Shown here in pieces: positions 42,759 through 49,022 of a stretch of DNA of 64,000 nucleotides. The first letter of the stretch is position 1, and each line of letters begins with the position of its first letter. Source of the stretch: a virus; IMG/VR virus record IMGVR_UViG_3300032093_000096, positions 1 to 64,000 of that record, one strand, 5' to 3'. The notes beneath the pieces are model-generated. The model did no database searches. It was not told the origin of the DNA and worked only from the letters and a program-made list of their open reading frames with translations. The translations under genes were made by a program, and so were the position numbers.

Positions 42759-43417
42759 ACTTTAGAACCGACACTACCAAAGGCGGCTACAAGATACTGA
42801 GCATTCACGGTCCTGACGCTAACGGCTGGTATGCCGGGGTGCTCGAAAAAGCAGGCGATATTGGGACGGTTACTTGGAATCAGCACGGAAATAGTACAGG
42901 CGACATGAGAGACCTTGACCTTATCCCTCTAGCCGACGAGCCCGAACCCAGCGAAACGACTGAACTGTGGAACGAGATAGAAGCGCTGCGTGAGATAACC
43001 GTGGAAACCCTCAAGCGCATGAACGAGATGCGGACAGACTACATCGCCCGCATCAACGGCCTCCGGAGCGACTACCTTGCAGACCAGAGCGCGGTGCAAC
43101 CGAGCCGAGTGGATGCGCTTGAGGAGCGACTAGACAAGTTTGACGACGAGCTAGGCGTACTTCAGGACGACGTGAATTTAGACCTTCGGCTAGAACTGCG
43201 CGACCTAACTAAGCGGCTTGAGGCGCTGGAGCAATTCAAACGCGCAACTCTTGCAATTCGCGAAGCGGTCGAGCAACGCACGCAGCCGAGCGATAAGGGT
43301 GTGTGGGTGACGAGGGAAAGCCTTAAGTATGCGTTTGATGCTACTCAGGAATTTATAATGCGGAATGATAGGTTTAAAGAAATAGCCGAACGCCTGGGCC
43401 TTGAGGAGGAAGTATGA
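42755..43417 (+). CDS. coiled-coil protein, function unknown
   Basis: A 220-residue protein. The first ~55 residues form a small beta domain (KGGYKILSIHGPDANGWYAG, VTWNQHGNSTGDMRDLDLIP). Residues ~70-170 are almost entirely charged heptad repeats (VDALEERLDKFDDELGVLQD and neighbours), indicating a long coiled coil. A short mixed domain ends the protein. It could be a scaffold or oligomer, but no family is recognised. It overlaps both neighbours by four bases. Confidence 0.68.
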   Translation: MNFRTDTTKGGYKILSIHGPDANGWYAGVLEKAGDIGTVTWNQHGNSTGDMRDLDLIPLADEPEPSETTELWNEIEALREITVETLKRMNEMRTDYIARINGLRSDYLADQSAVQPSRVDALEERLDKFDDELGVLQDDVNLDLRLELRDLTKRLEALEQFKRATLAIREAVEQRTQPSDKGVWVTRESLKYAFDATQEFIMRNDRFKEIAERLGLEEEV

Positions 43418-43575
43418 GTATCAAATGTTGGCTAGGTTTCCATAACAGAACTAAAATTAGCAGATTCCCCGACAAGGATTCGGGGACGATGAAATATGGG
43501 TTTTGGTATACCTACACGTTCAGGTGCAACCGCTGTGGGTATACTTGGAAAGAATCGCCAAAACCGTTTGATTGA
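43414..43575 (+). CDS. small zinc-ribbon-like protein
   Basis: A 53-residue protein (MSIKCWLGFHNRTKISRFPD onward). A Cys and His near the N-terminus (CWLGFH) and CNRCGYTW near the C-terminus form a C-H-C-C set like that of short phage zinc-ribbon proteins of the DUF1660 type. GGAGG lies upstream within the previous gene, and the start overlaps that gene's stop as ATGA. Function unknown; metal binding is inferred. Confidence 0.68.
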   Translation: MSIKCWLGFHNRTKISRFPDKDSGTMKYGFWYTYTFRCNRCGYTWKESPKPFD

Positions 43576-43585
43576 GGAGTAATAG

Positions 43586-43768
43586 ATGCTGGCACACCTT
43601 AAAACCTTGGCAACATTTGCCGTGTTCTTTGGAATAGCTGCGGTTATCTTGGAGTTGTGTGAGCGGTTTCCGTTTCTAATGCATTGGTTTATAGCCGCGC
43701 CCGCCGCGGCAGTCATATACTGTTGCGTCTGGGCGGCCTATGCAAAGGATACAAAGAAGGAGGACTGA
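43586..43768 (+). CDS. small membrane protein, two helices
   Basis: A 60-residue protein with GAGGAG eight bases before ATG 43586. Residues ~8-25 (LATFAVFFGIAAVILELC) and ~32-52 (HWFIAAPAAAVIYCCVWAAY) are hydrophobic enough to span a membrane; the tail KDTKKED is charged. A holin or a host-membrane effector is possible, but position away from the lysozyme gene gives no support for a holin. Confidence 0.65.
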   Translation: MLAHLKTLATFAVFFGIAAVILELCERFPFLMHWFIAAPAAAVIYCCVWAAYAKDTKKED

Positions 43769-43791
43769 CACATCACCCTTTAGGAGGACGT

Positions 43792-44028
43792 ATGAAGTAC
43801 CGCATCGTTCGTAATGGGTTAAATTTATATGCAGTACAGTTTAGAAAGCTAGGTTTCTGGTGTTTTTGGAAAGATTACGATTTCACGTCGCTTAACGAAT
43901 ACGACCCAGGAACCCCGCGTTACTTTAAGAGCCTTGAAGAAGCAGAAACGGCAGTAACACTATATTTTGCAGACATAGCCAAATGGAAAGATTGGCGTAA
44001 AAAAGCAAGTATCTGGGAGGTTGTGTAA
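43792..44028 (+). CDS. small protein, function unknown
   Basis: A 78-residue protein. ATG 43792 follows TAGGAGG, and the upstream in-frame extension has no ribosome site. It is rich in aromatic residues (LGFWCFWKDYDFTSLNEYDP) and ends in a helical FKSLEEAETAVTLYFADIAK segment. It is the last member of the AT-richer gene run. No family recognised. Confidence 0.65.
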   Translation: MKYRIVRNGLNLYAVQFRKLGFWCFWKDYDFTSLNEYDPGTPRYFKSLEEAETAVTLYFADIAKWKDWRKKASIWEVV

Positions 44029-44264
44029 TGAGTGAACGTGACGACAATGAACTGCAGGAGCGCATCGAGTCGCTCACACTGGCCATGGAAGAGGACCGAT
44101 TCTACGGATGGGTCGCGTCCACGGCCGCCTACGAGGCCGAGCTACGGTCGCTGACCAAGTTATGCGAGTGTCGCGACCGAGTGCTCCACAAGCGCTTGGT
44201 GGACTACGTCGTGCGAGAGACATCCGACTGGGAGTGGCTCGACAGACTCCAGAGCATGCAGTGA
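44028..44264 (+). CDS. small acidic helical protein, function unknown
   Basis: A 78-residue protein overlapping the previous stop by one base (TAATG). It is charged and helical (NELQERIESLTLAMEEDRFY, then LTKLCECRDRVLHKRLVDYV). The codons return to the GC-rich style of the phage backbone, so the boundary of the AT-richer cassette lies just before this gene. No family recognised. Confidence 0.6.
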   Translation: MSERDDNELQERIESLTLAMEEDRFYGWVASTAAYEAELRSLTKLCECRDRVLHKRLVDYVVRETSDWEWLDRLQSMQ

Positions 44265-44267
44265 TTT

Positions 44268-44276
44268 CCGATCCTA
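44268..44276 (+). promoter_or_regulatory. CCGATCCTA motif (early promoter-like)
   Basis: Exact copy starting four bases after the upstream stop, followed by AGATACG, 45 bases before the start at 44321. Confidence 0.6.
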
Positions 44277-44320
44277 GAGATACGTGTAAACGACGATGAT
44301 CATTAACAAAGGGGAAAGTC

Positions 44321-44638
44321 ATGGATATGTTCGATAACGAGTATTTCTGCAGAGAATGCGGCGAGAGCGACGATCACCTCGAGGGGTGCTCCTACTTCGC
44401 CGACCGCATGGCCGAGGTTACGCCGATGACGATGTCTAAGGCGATCGAGCACGTACGGTTCAGCGGTAATTGTTACTGTCTGACGTCTCTCCGCGAGATC
44501 GAGATCGTAGACCTCGCCGACAGATCGAAGCCCAAGGCCGAAGACGCCAAGCGAACCAAGCTCCTGAACGATCGCGAGCGAGTCGCCAAGTTCCAGAAAG
44601 ATCGCGCACACATCTACCACAGACCAGAGAGGAGCTGA
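44321..44638 (+). CDS. zinc-finger-like small protein
   Basis: A 105-residue protein with AAGGGGAAAG upstream of ATG 44321. FCRECGESDDHLEGCSYFAD gives three cysteines and a histidine, a likely metal site, and GNCYCLTSL adds two more cysteines near residue 50. The C-terminal third is basic and helical. It may be a nucleic-acid-binding regulator. No family recognised. Confidence 0.6.
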   Translation: MDMFDNEYFCRECGESDDHLEGCSYFADRMAEVTPMTMSKAIEHVRFSGNCYCLTSLREIEIVDLADRSKPKAEDAKRTKLLNDRERVAKFQKDRAHIYHRPERS

Positions 44639-44639
44639 C

Positions 44640-44777
44640 ATGAGCTGGGCACAAGACATATACGATGTAGCGACCCTGTCGATCATGATCATGGTTTTTG
44701 CCCTTGTCGCCGCGACGACGTGGACGGTCTTCTTCGACCGCCGTGAGAGTCCCGCCGAAGACGACGGCGATGTATAA
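44640..44777 (+). CDS. single-pass membrane peptide
   Basis: A 45-residue protein (MSWAQDIYDVATLSIMIMVF onward) with GAGAGGAG seven bases upstream. Residues ~11-31 form one transmembrane helix, and the C-terminal tail is acidic (RRESPAEDDGDV). Its stop codon is part of a GTATAAT box. One of several one-helix peptides in this region; function unknown. Confidence 0.6.
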   Translation: MSWAQDIYDVATLSIMIMVFALVAATTWTVFFDRRESPAEDDGDV

Positions 44778-44778
44778 T
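44772..44778 (+). promoter_or_regulatory. promoter -10-like box (ATGTATAATG)
   Basis: GTATAAT overlaps the stop codon of the membrane peptide and precedes a 131-base gap with a strong hairpin. No -35 hexamer visible. Confidence 0.45.
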
Positions 44779-44784
44779 GCCTCC

Positions 44785-44871
44785 GCGAACGACGTAAGTC
44801 TAGCCTCTGGGCGCGCATGTGCCTAGCTGACACCCCTTGTAGTAGTGGTGGGGGCCTACCGTAGGCCCCCA
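44785..44871 (+). ncRNA. structured leader or small RNA
   Basis: GGGCGC and GTGCCT near 44810-44830 can form a small hairpin with wobble pairs. TGGGGGCCTA (44849-44858) and TAGGCCCCCA (44862-44871) form a 10-bp hairpin with a three-base loop. No T run follows, so it is not a simple terminator. It may be the leader of the gene at 44909 or a separate short RNA started from the box at 44772. Confidence 0.45.
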
Positions 44872-44908
44872 TCAGATCTCTCAGAAACCAACATCGAGGT
44901 TATGCGAC

Positions 44909-45154
44909 ATGGACCGAGACCGCAAGATCGAGATCCTTATAGCGAAGATCAACGAGGCGGCCGAGGAGATGGGCGCTAAGCTCATCAGCAGGCAGACGCT
45001 GACCGAGGCGATAAACGAGTACGTCGCCCGCAAGAACCCGCCGCAGTTTCCGACCGGCAGCGAGACAGCCAAGCGCAAGACCGACAGACCGCGAGCAAAG
45101 GTCCTGTCGCTCAAGAGCAACGTCATACAGTTTCCGACCAGCAAAGACAGATGA
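44909..45154 (+). CDS. small charged protein, function unknown
   Basis: An 81-residue protein (MDRDRKIEILIAKINEAAEE onward). The N-terminal half is helical; the C-terminal half is basic and Pro/Ser-rich (PPQFPTGSETAKRKTDRPRA). It ends VLSLKSNVIQFPTSKDR, a tail similar in style to the VVSL and VVHIKDF stretches of the 55374 and 47260 genes. Possible nucleic-acid-binding or adaptor peptide. No family recognised. Confidence 0.6.
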   Translation: MDRDRKIEILIAKINEAAEEMGAKLISRQTLTEAINEYVARKNPPQFPTGSETAKRKTDRPRAKVLSLKSNVIQFPTSKDR

Positions 45155-45175
45155 TCATGGCCGGAGGCTGCCGCG

Positions 45176-45313
45176 ATGAGAGAGTCTGACTACAGATGGG
45201 CCGAGCTTGCTTCGTGGATAATGAAGAACAAGCTCTACTTCGACAAAGACATCAGCACAGCCTACAGGCTCGGCAACGTGCTCGTCTCACTGAGAAGGAT
45301 GAAGATCGTATGA
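45176..45313 (+). CDS. small protein, function unknown
   Basis: A 45-residue protein (MRESDYRWAELASWIMKNKL onward) with GGAGG about 11 bases before ATG 45176. It looks helical with a basic end (VLVSLRRMKIV). The stop overlaps the next start as ATGA. Function unknown. Confidence 0.55.
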   Translation: MRESDYRWAELASWIMKNKLYFDKDISTAYRLGNVLVSLRRMKIV

Positions 45314-45459
45314 GATTTCAAGTCATGAAAGCTATCGTTGTCGGCGTCGCCGTGTGCATCGGCACGCTGGCCGCAGCCCAGATAAACATATGGCTCGGTT
45401 TCGCTGTGTGGGCAGCGTACTTTCTGCTGATACTCGGCTACAGGTGGAAGGACCTATGA
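45310..45459 (+). CDS. small membrane protein, two helices
   Basis: A 49-residue protein. ATG 45310 overlaps the previous stop, and AGAAGGATGAAGA precedes it. Residues ~6-24 (MKAIVVGVAVCIGTLAAAQI) and ~26-44 (IWLGFAVWAAYFLLILGYRW) are hydrophobic. Likely an inner-membrane peptide. The next gene, another membrane peptide, starts four bases before its end. Confidence 0.6.
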   Translation: MRFQVMKAIVVGVAVCIGTLAAAQINIWLGFAVWAAYFLLILGYRWKDL

Positions 45460-45539
45460 TCGACTTCGTCGCGGTGTCTGTGGTGTTCGCCCTGATGCTG
45501 ATGGGGGTCCTGTCGTTCCTCTTGAGGATCGACGACTGA
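45456..45539 (+). CDS. single-pass membrane micropeptide
   Basis: A 27-residue peptide (MIDFVAVSVVFALMLMGVLS onward) that is almost entirely one transmembrane helix with an acidic end (RIDD). It overlaps the previous stop as ATGA and has AGGTGGAAGGA upstream. Too short for family recognition. Confidence 0.5.
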   Translation: MIDFVAVSVVFALMLMGVLSFLLRIDD

Positions 45540-45558
45540 GTCCTTCAAGGAGAAGCGC

Positions 45559-45768
45559 ATGCAGAGAAAGATGCTGGACGACCTAGACTTCGAGCACGTG
45601 ATGCTCGGCGCAGGCGTCAAAGGCTACTGCGGCTTCTGTAAGACAGATGCCGTGTTCCTGGTGTGTTGGCCGAACTACGGCACGCACCACTCAGACGATT
45701 GGCTGATGTGCACAAGGTGCGCGAGATGCATAGACTCACTCACATCTGAAACAGGCTCACTACGATAA
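45559..45768 (+). CDS. zinc-ribbon small protein
   Basis: A 69-residue protein with AAGGAG seven bases before ATG 45559. CGFC near residue 24 and CTRCARC near residue 51 make a C2-C2 zinc ribbon, separated by an FLVCWPNYGTHHSDDW stretch. Ribbons of this kind are frequent in phage transcription regulators or inhibitors, but no specific family is recognised. It directly precedes the heptose enzyme gene by 17 bases and may be cotranscribed with it. Confidence 0.62.
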   Translation: MQRKMLDDLDFEHVMLGAGVKGYCGFCKTDAVFLVCWPNYGTHHSDDWLMCTRCARCIDSLTSETGSLR

Positions 45769-45785
45769 TTTCCTGTGGATACACT

Positions 45786-47234
45786 ATGACCCATCTTCCA
45801 TGGTGCAGCAAAAAAGTGCGCGTCGCGGTCGTCGGCGATCTCATGCTCGACGAATACCTCGACGGAACCGTCACGCGCATATCGCCCGAGGCGCCGGTGC
45901 CGGTCCTCCACGTGAGGTCCACGAGGCTCGTGCCCGGTGGCGCCGCCAACGTGGCACGCAACGTGCAGCTCGTGGGCGGAGACGCGACCCTCTTCGGCGC
46001 GGTCGGAAGAGACCATGCGGGAGGCGAGCTCAAGCGATGCCTCGCCAAGGACGGCGTAGACATCAGTCCTGTCATAGGCGACAGCACGGTCGAGACCGTC
46101 AGAAAGACGCGCGTCACGGCCGACCACCATCAGATCGTGAGAGTCGACTGGGAGTCGATCAAGCCAATATCGCAGCGGCTTCAGGACATGGTCTACGAGG
46201 AGATGAGGATGACGCCGTGGGATGCGATCCTCATAAGCGACTACGGCAAAGGCGGCATGCCGCACTCTCTCATAAGACGGATCATATCGCTCGGCCGATC
46301 GCGCGGCGTTCCGGTGGTCGTCGACCCCAAGGGCAGAGACTTCTCGCCTTACGAGGGATGCACGCTCATAACGCCCAACCGGAAAGAGGCGGTTGAAGCG
46401 ATCGGCCGAGATCCCGGCGACACGCTCAGCATCGCGAGGCTCGTGTCCGAGATCGCGAGATCGGAGTCGGTCCTCGTGACGCTCGGAGCAGAGGGCATGG
46501 CGGGCCTCGCCGCAGACGGATCCTTCGCCCACATCCCCACGGTCGCAGTTGACGTGTTCGACGTCTCCGGAGCGGGCGACACCGTGGCCGCCGTTATGGC
46601 GCTCGCCCTTGCATCGGGCCAGACGCTCAGGCAGTCGATGGTCCTCGCAAACGCCGCGGCCGGAAAGGTCGTCGGCAAGTGGGGCACTCAGCCGATACTG
46701 AGAGAGGAGCTCGAGGATGCGCTCAGGCCCAAGCGGCTGGAGCTCGCGTCCAAGGTTCTGTCGGCTGCGGACCTCACGGCCGCGCTCGAGACTCCGAGAG
46801 GAAAGATCGTGTTCACGAACGGATGCTTCGACCTCCTTCACGTAGGCCACGTCTCGCTCCTTCAGAGAGCCAGAGCGCTCGGAGACTTCCTCGTGGTCGC
46901 CGTAAACTCCGACGCGTCTGTCGCGGCCCTCAAGGGGCAAGGCAGACCCATCAACACCGCGAGGGATCGGTGCGAGATCCTTGCCGCGCTCGGCTGCGTG
47001 GACGCTGTCGTAGAGTTCAGCGAGGAGACGCCGCTGTCGCTCATAGAGGCCGTCAAGCCGCACGTGCTCGTCAAAGGCGGCGACTACAGGCACGAAGACA
47101 TCGTGGGCGCAGACTTCGTCGAGCGCAACGGCGGAAAGACCGTCATGCTGGACCTCGTGGCCGATCGATCCACCACGCTCGCTGTCGATAAGATCAGGGG
47201 ATCGTCCAGCGCGTCCGAATCTAATGATCCGTAG
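45786..47234 (+). CDS. hldE: bifunctional heptose 7-phosphate kinase / heptose 1-phosphate adenylyltransferase (HldE-like)
   Basis: A 482-residue protein, close to the 477 of E. coli HldE, with both domains in the same order. Residues ~10-320 are a PfkB-type sugar kinase: VVGDLMLDEYLDG, GGAANVARN at 51-59, VVVDPKGRDF and DVSGAGDTVAA near 258, whose Asp is the catalytic base. Residues ~340-475 are a cytidylyltransferase-like domain: FTNGCFDLLHVGHVSLLQRA with the HxGH motif, then DYRHEDIVGADF. HldE makes ADP-heptose for the LPS inner core, in the cytoplasm. All key motifs look intact, so the enzyme is probably active. By eye the gene is GC-richer than many neighbours, suggesting acquisition. 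A phage copy is unexpected. Confidence 0.92.
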   Translation: MTHLPWCSKKVRVAVVGDLMLDEYLDGTVTRISPEAPVPVLHVRSTRLVPGGAANVARNVQLVGGDATLFGAVGRDHAGGELKRCLAKDGVDISPVIGDSTVETVRKTRVTADHHQIVRVDWESIKPISQRLQDMVYEEMRMTPWDAILISDYGKGGMPHSLIRRIISLGRSRGVPVVVDPKGRDFSPYEGCTLITPNRKEAVEAIGRDPGDTLSIARLVSEIARSESVLVTLGAEGMAGLAADGSFAHIPTVAVDVFDVSGAGDTVAAVMALALASGQTLRQSMVLANAAAGKVVGKWGTQPILREELEDALRPKRLELASKVLSAADLTAALETPRGKIVFTNGCFDLLHVGHVSLLQRARALGDFLVVAVNSDASVAALKGQGRPINTARDRCEILAALGCVDAVVEFSEETPLSLIEAVKPHVLVKGGDYRHEDIVGADFVERNGGKTVMLDLVADRSTTLAVDKIRGSSSASESNDP

Positions 47235-47259
47235 ATCGCAAACACGAGAGGAGACGACG

Positions 47260-47424
47260 ATGGGAGACGTGGTTCACATCAAAGATTTTCGCAGCAAGAA
47301 ACGCGACGAGCAAGTAGAAGAGAACCCGTCGCTCGACGATCGTGCGGAAGCCATCAAAGAGTCGCTGAAGAAGATAAGCGAGCTCATGCGCGAGCTGAGA
47401 GAGAGCCAGAAGGGCTCAAAATAA
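47260..47424 (+). CDS. small charged protein, function unknown
   Basis: A 54-residue protein. ATG 47260 (MGDVVHIKDFRSKKRDEQVE) has GAGGAG seven bases upstream, while the in-frame ATG 47224 inside the end of the heptose gene has none. The sequence is a short strand followed by a long charged helix. Function unknown. Confidence 0.6.
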   Translation: MGDVVHIKDFRSKKRDEQVEENPSLDDRAEAIKESLKKISELMRELRESQKGSK

Positions 47425-47442
47425 CCACACAGGAGCAGACGT

Positions 47443-47709
47443 ATGGACAGCTTCTACGTTCTTATCGCAGTAAACGGCCGAGTCGACAGTCAGTCTATCA
47501 GAGCGTTTCTGTCGGAGAGCCAGATCTTTGATCTCATGGACCGCTACAAGAACATCAGCGTGTTCAGGTACCTGACGCACCAGATCGCGGTCCTTCCTCC
47601 GGACGCCGATCGGCTGATGTGGCTCGACGTTCCCTCGAAGACCTTCGAAGACGCGGATACGATCCTTTCGTCGTACGCGGGTCCTCTTGCCAAGAGGAAT
47701 CTGGTATGA
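47443..47709 (+). CDS. small protein, function unknown
   Basis: An 88-residue protein (MDSFYVLIAVNGRVDSQSIR onward) with AGGAG nine bases before the start. It shows an alternating strand/helix pattern like a small alpha/beta fold. The stop overlaps the next start (ATGA), so it is coupled to the Kazal-type lipoprotein gene. No family recognised. Confidence 0.65.
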   Translation: MDSFYVLIAVNGRVDSQSIRAFLSESQIFDLMDRYKNISVFRYLTHQIAVLPPDADRLMWLDVPSKTFEDADTILSSYAGPLAKRNLV

Positions 47710-47948
47710 GAATCTTTATTTTGCTTTCGATAGCGATCTCGGGCTGTCAGACCGACCCGTCGTGCAAGTGCGAGAGCGGAGCCTTCTTTCCTGGAGCGAA
47801 CGCGTGCAGAGACGTCTACTTCGTTAGAAACCCGTGCGAGACTCTGCCGATAGTCGAGGTCTGCGGCTGCGACGGCAGCACGTACATGAGCGCCTGCTAC
47901 GCGAACCTTGCCGGTGTCAAGGTCGTTTCGCAGGGAAGATGCGAGTGA
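47706..47948 (+). CDS. lipoprotein with Kazal-type protease-inhibitor domain
   Basis: An 80-residue protein. The N-terminus MRIFILLSIAISGCQ is a short signal peptide with a lipobox (ISGC), so the mature chain would start at Cys14 and be lipid-anchored in the envelope. Residues ~20-80 carry eight cysteines with the Kazal signature VCGCDGSTYMSACYANLAGV then SQGRC. Kazal domains inhibit serine proteases, and bacterial relatives are common in predatory and secreting lineages. The target could be a host periplasmic protease or an extracellular one. The start overlaps the previous stop. Confidence 0.82.
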   Translation: MRIFILLSIAISGCQTDPSCKCESGAFFPGANACRDVYFVRNPCETLPIVEVCGCDGSTYMSACYANLAGVKVVSQGRCE

Positions 47949-47952
47949 CACT

Positions 47953-48150
47953 ATGAAAACTGAAGAAGCGATGTTTATCGCTAGTGTAAAGAAGATTGCC
48001 AAAGATCTCAAAGCCTTGAACTCGCTCTCTTCTTCTCTGAACCTCAGCTCCGAGGGCGCAGATTTTCTCAGCGAGTCGATAGACGACGCACTCTCCATAC
48101 TGGAAGAGATCTCTGAGGACGTCACCATGGAGATCAAGAACCGATCCTAA
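47953..48150 (+). CDS. small helical protein, function unknown
   Basis: A 65-residue acidic protein (MKTEEAMFIASVKKIAKDLK onward), nearly all helix with Leu/Ile heptads. ATG 47953 lies five bases after the previous stop. The last codons, CGA TCC TAA, are part of a CCGATCCTA motif, so coding and regulatory sequence overlap here. Confidence 0.62.
   Translation: MKTEEAMFIASVKKIAKDLKALNSLSSSLNLSSEGADFLSESIDDALSILEEISEDVTMEIKNRS
48141..48149 (+). promoter_or_regulatory. CCGATCCTA motif (early promoter-like)
   Basis: Exact copy overlapping the last three codons of the upstream gene, 33 bases before the start at 48182. TGTTT and AAACA can form a small hairpin just downstream. Confidence 0.6.
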
Positions 48151-48181
48151 TGTTTGTAAACAGATCTATAGGAGTGTTATC

Positions 48182-48412
48182 ATGAGCGATAGACTCGAGC
48201 ACGACGTCATAAGGAAGGCAGTCAGAAACTTCAAGAACGACTCGACGTACGTCGAGTACATCAGAGAGATCATGAAGAACTGGAAGACACTGTCGACCAA
48301 GGAAAGGCTGCTTGTGTCAGGCATATACAGCCACCACGCGGGCAAGAGATGCTTCACTCCGAACCAGCAGTCGGCGATCGTGGCACTGTACCTCAAGTAT
48401 AAGGCGGGCTGA
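48182..48412 (+). CDS. small protein, function unknown
   Basis: A 76-residue basic protein (MSDRLEHDVIRKAVRNFKND onward) with TAGGAG eight bases upstream. It is mostly helical, with a TPNQQSAIVALYLKYKAG end. It has its own promoter-like motif. No family recognised. Confidence 0.62.
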   Translation: MSDRLEHDVIRKAVRNFKNDSTYVEYIREIMKNWKTLSTKERLLVSGIYSHHAGKRCFTPNQQSAIVALYLKYKAG

Positions 48413-48416
48413 CGTC

Positions 48417-48875
48417 ATGAGCGGTTTCAAGTTCGTCAAGAAGCGCAACGCTTACGAGAAGCGAAACCTCACGTTCTCGGTCGAGACCGGCTACGCGTAC
48501 TCGTACGACTGGTACTGCATCGCAAAACCGATCGCTGGCACTCTGGTCGTTAACTCGTTCAACTACTCGAGGACCACGTCTCGCCACTGGAGAGAGATAG
48601 TGCATCTTGCCCGCACGCTCGGCTACGAGAAGATCCTGATGATCGAGGCCCCGAGGGGCCTAAACGCGCGAGCCGCTACAGCCAAGCACTACGCCGAAGC
48701 GATATTGTCTCTGGAGAAAGACATCGCGAGACCGAGATCCAGAGAGTCCGCCAACAGGCATCGAAGAGAGGCGATACGCTTACTCAAGAACACGTACGCG
48801 ATGTACGTCGATCTCATACAGAGCGAGGAGTTCGACGAGCAGATGTCTGTGCTCCTTGCCGCCGACCCGCTATAG
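48417..48875 (+). CDS. protein of unknown function
   Basis: A 152-residue basic protein (MSGFKFVKKRNAYEKRNLTF onward). I chose ATG 48417 because the longer upstream frame lies within the previous gene and has no ribosome site. The N-terminal half is beta-rich (LVVNSFNYSRTTSRHWREIV) and the second half helical and Arg-rich (RSRESANRHRREAIRLLKNT). Nucleic-acid binding is possible. No family recognised. Confidence 0.65.
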   Translation: MSGFKFVKKRNAYEKRNLTFSVETGYAYSYDWYCIAKPIAGTLVVNSFNYSRTTSRHWREIVHLARTLGYEKILMIEAPRGLNARAATAKHYAEAILSLEKDIARPRSRESANRHRREAIRLLKNTYAMYVDLIQSEEFDEQMSVLLAADPL

Positions 48876-48968
48876 ATGCTACACGACATGGATACGATCA
48901 TAGTAGTTTTCACGATGTTTCTGATTTTGGGAATAATATTAGGCTATAAGGACAACGACAACTTCTAA
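48876..48968 (+). CDS. single-pass membrane micropeptide
   Basis: A 30-codon frame starting directly after the previous stop (TAG ATG). MDTIIVVFTMFLILGIILGY is a single transmembrane helix with a short polar tail (KDNDNF). The start may instead be ATG 48888. Similar peptides occur at 44640, 45456 and 51619. Confidence 0.5.
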   Translation: MLHDMDTIIVVFTMFLILGIILGYKDNDNF

Positions 48969-48991
48969 AAGCCTCTAGAGATGATAAGATA

Positions 48992-49013
48992 TCCCTGGTG
49001 AACAGCCCAGGGA
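48992..49013 (+). promoter_or_regulatory. hairpin covering the ribosome site of the next gene
   Basis: TCCCTGG (48992-48998) pairs with CCAGGGA (49007-49013). The 3' arm includes the start of GGGAGAG, the ribosome site for ATG 49023, so folding would hide it. Confidence 0.45.
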
Positions 49014-49022
49014 GAGACCCAC

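Noticed and set aside
45675-47093. A 472-codon open frame on the minus strand inside the heptose enzyme gene
   Set aside because: It lies antisense to a gene with intact two-domain homology, has an Arg/Asp/Val-rich composition typical of a GC-driven shadow frame, and has no ribosome site.
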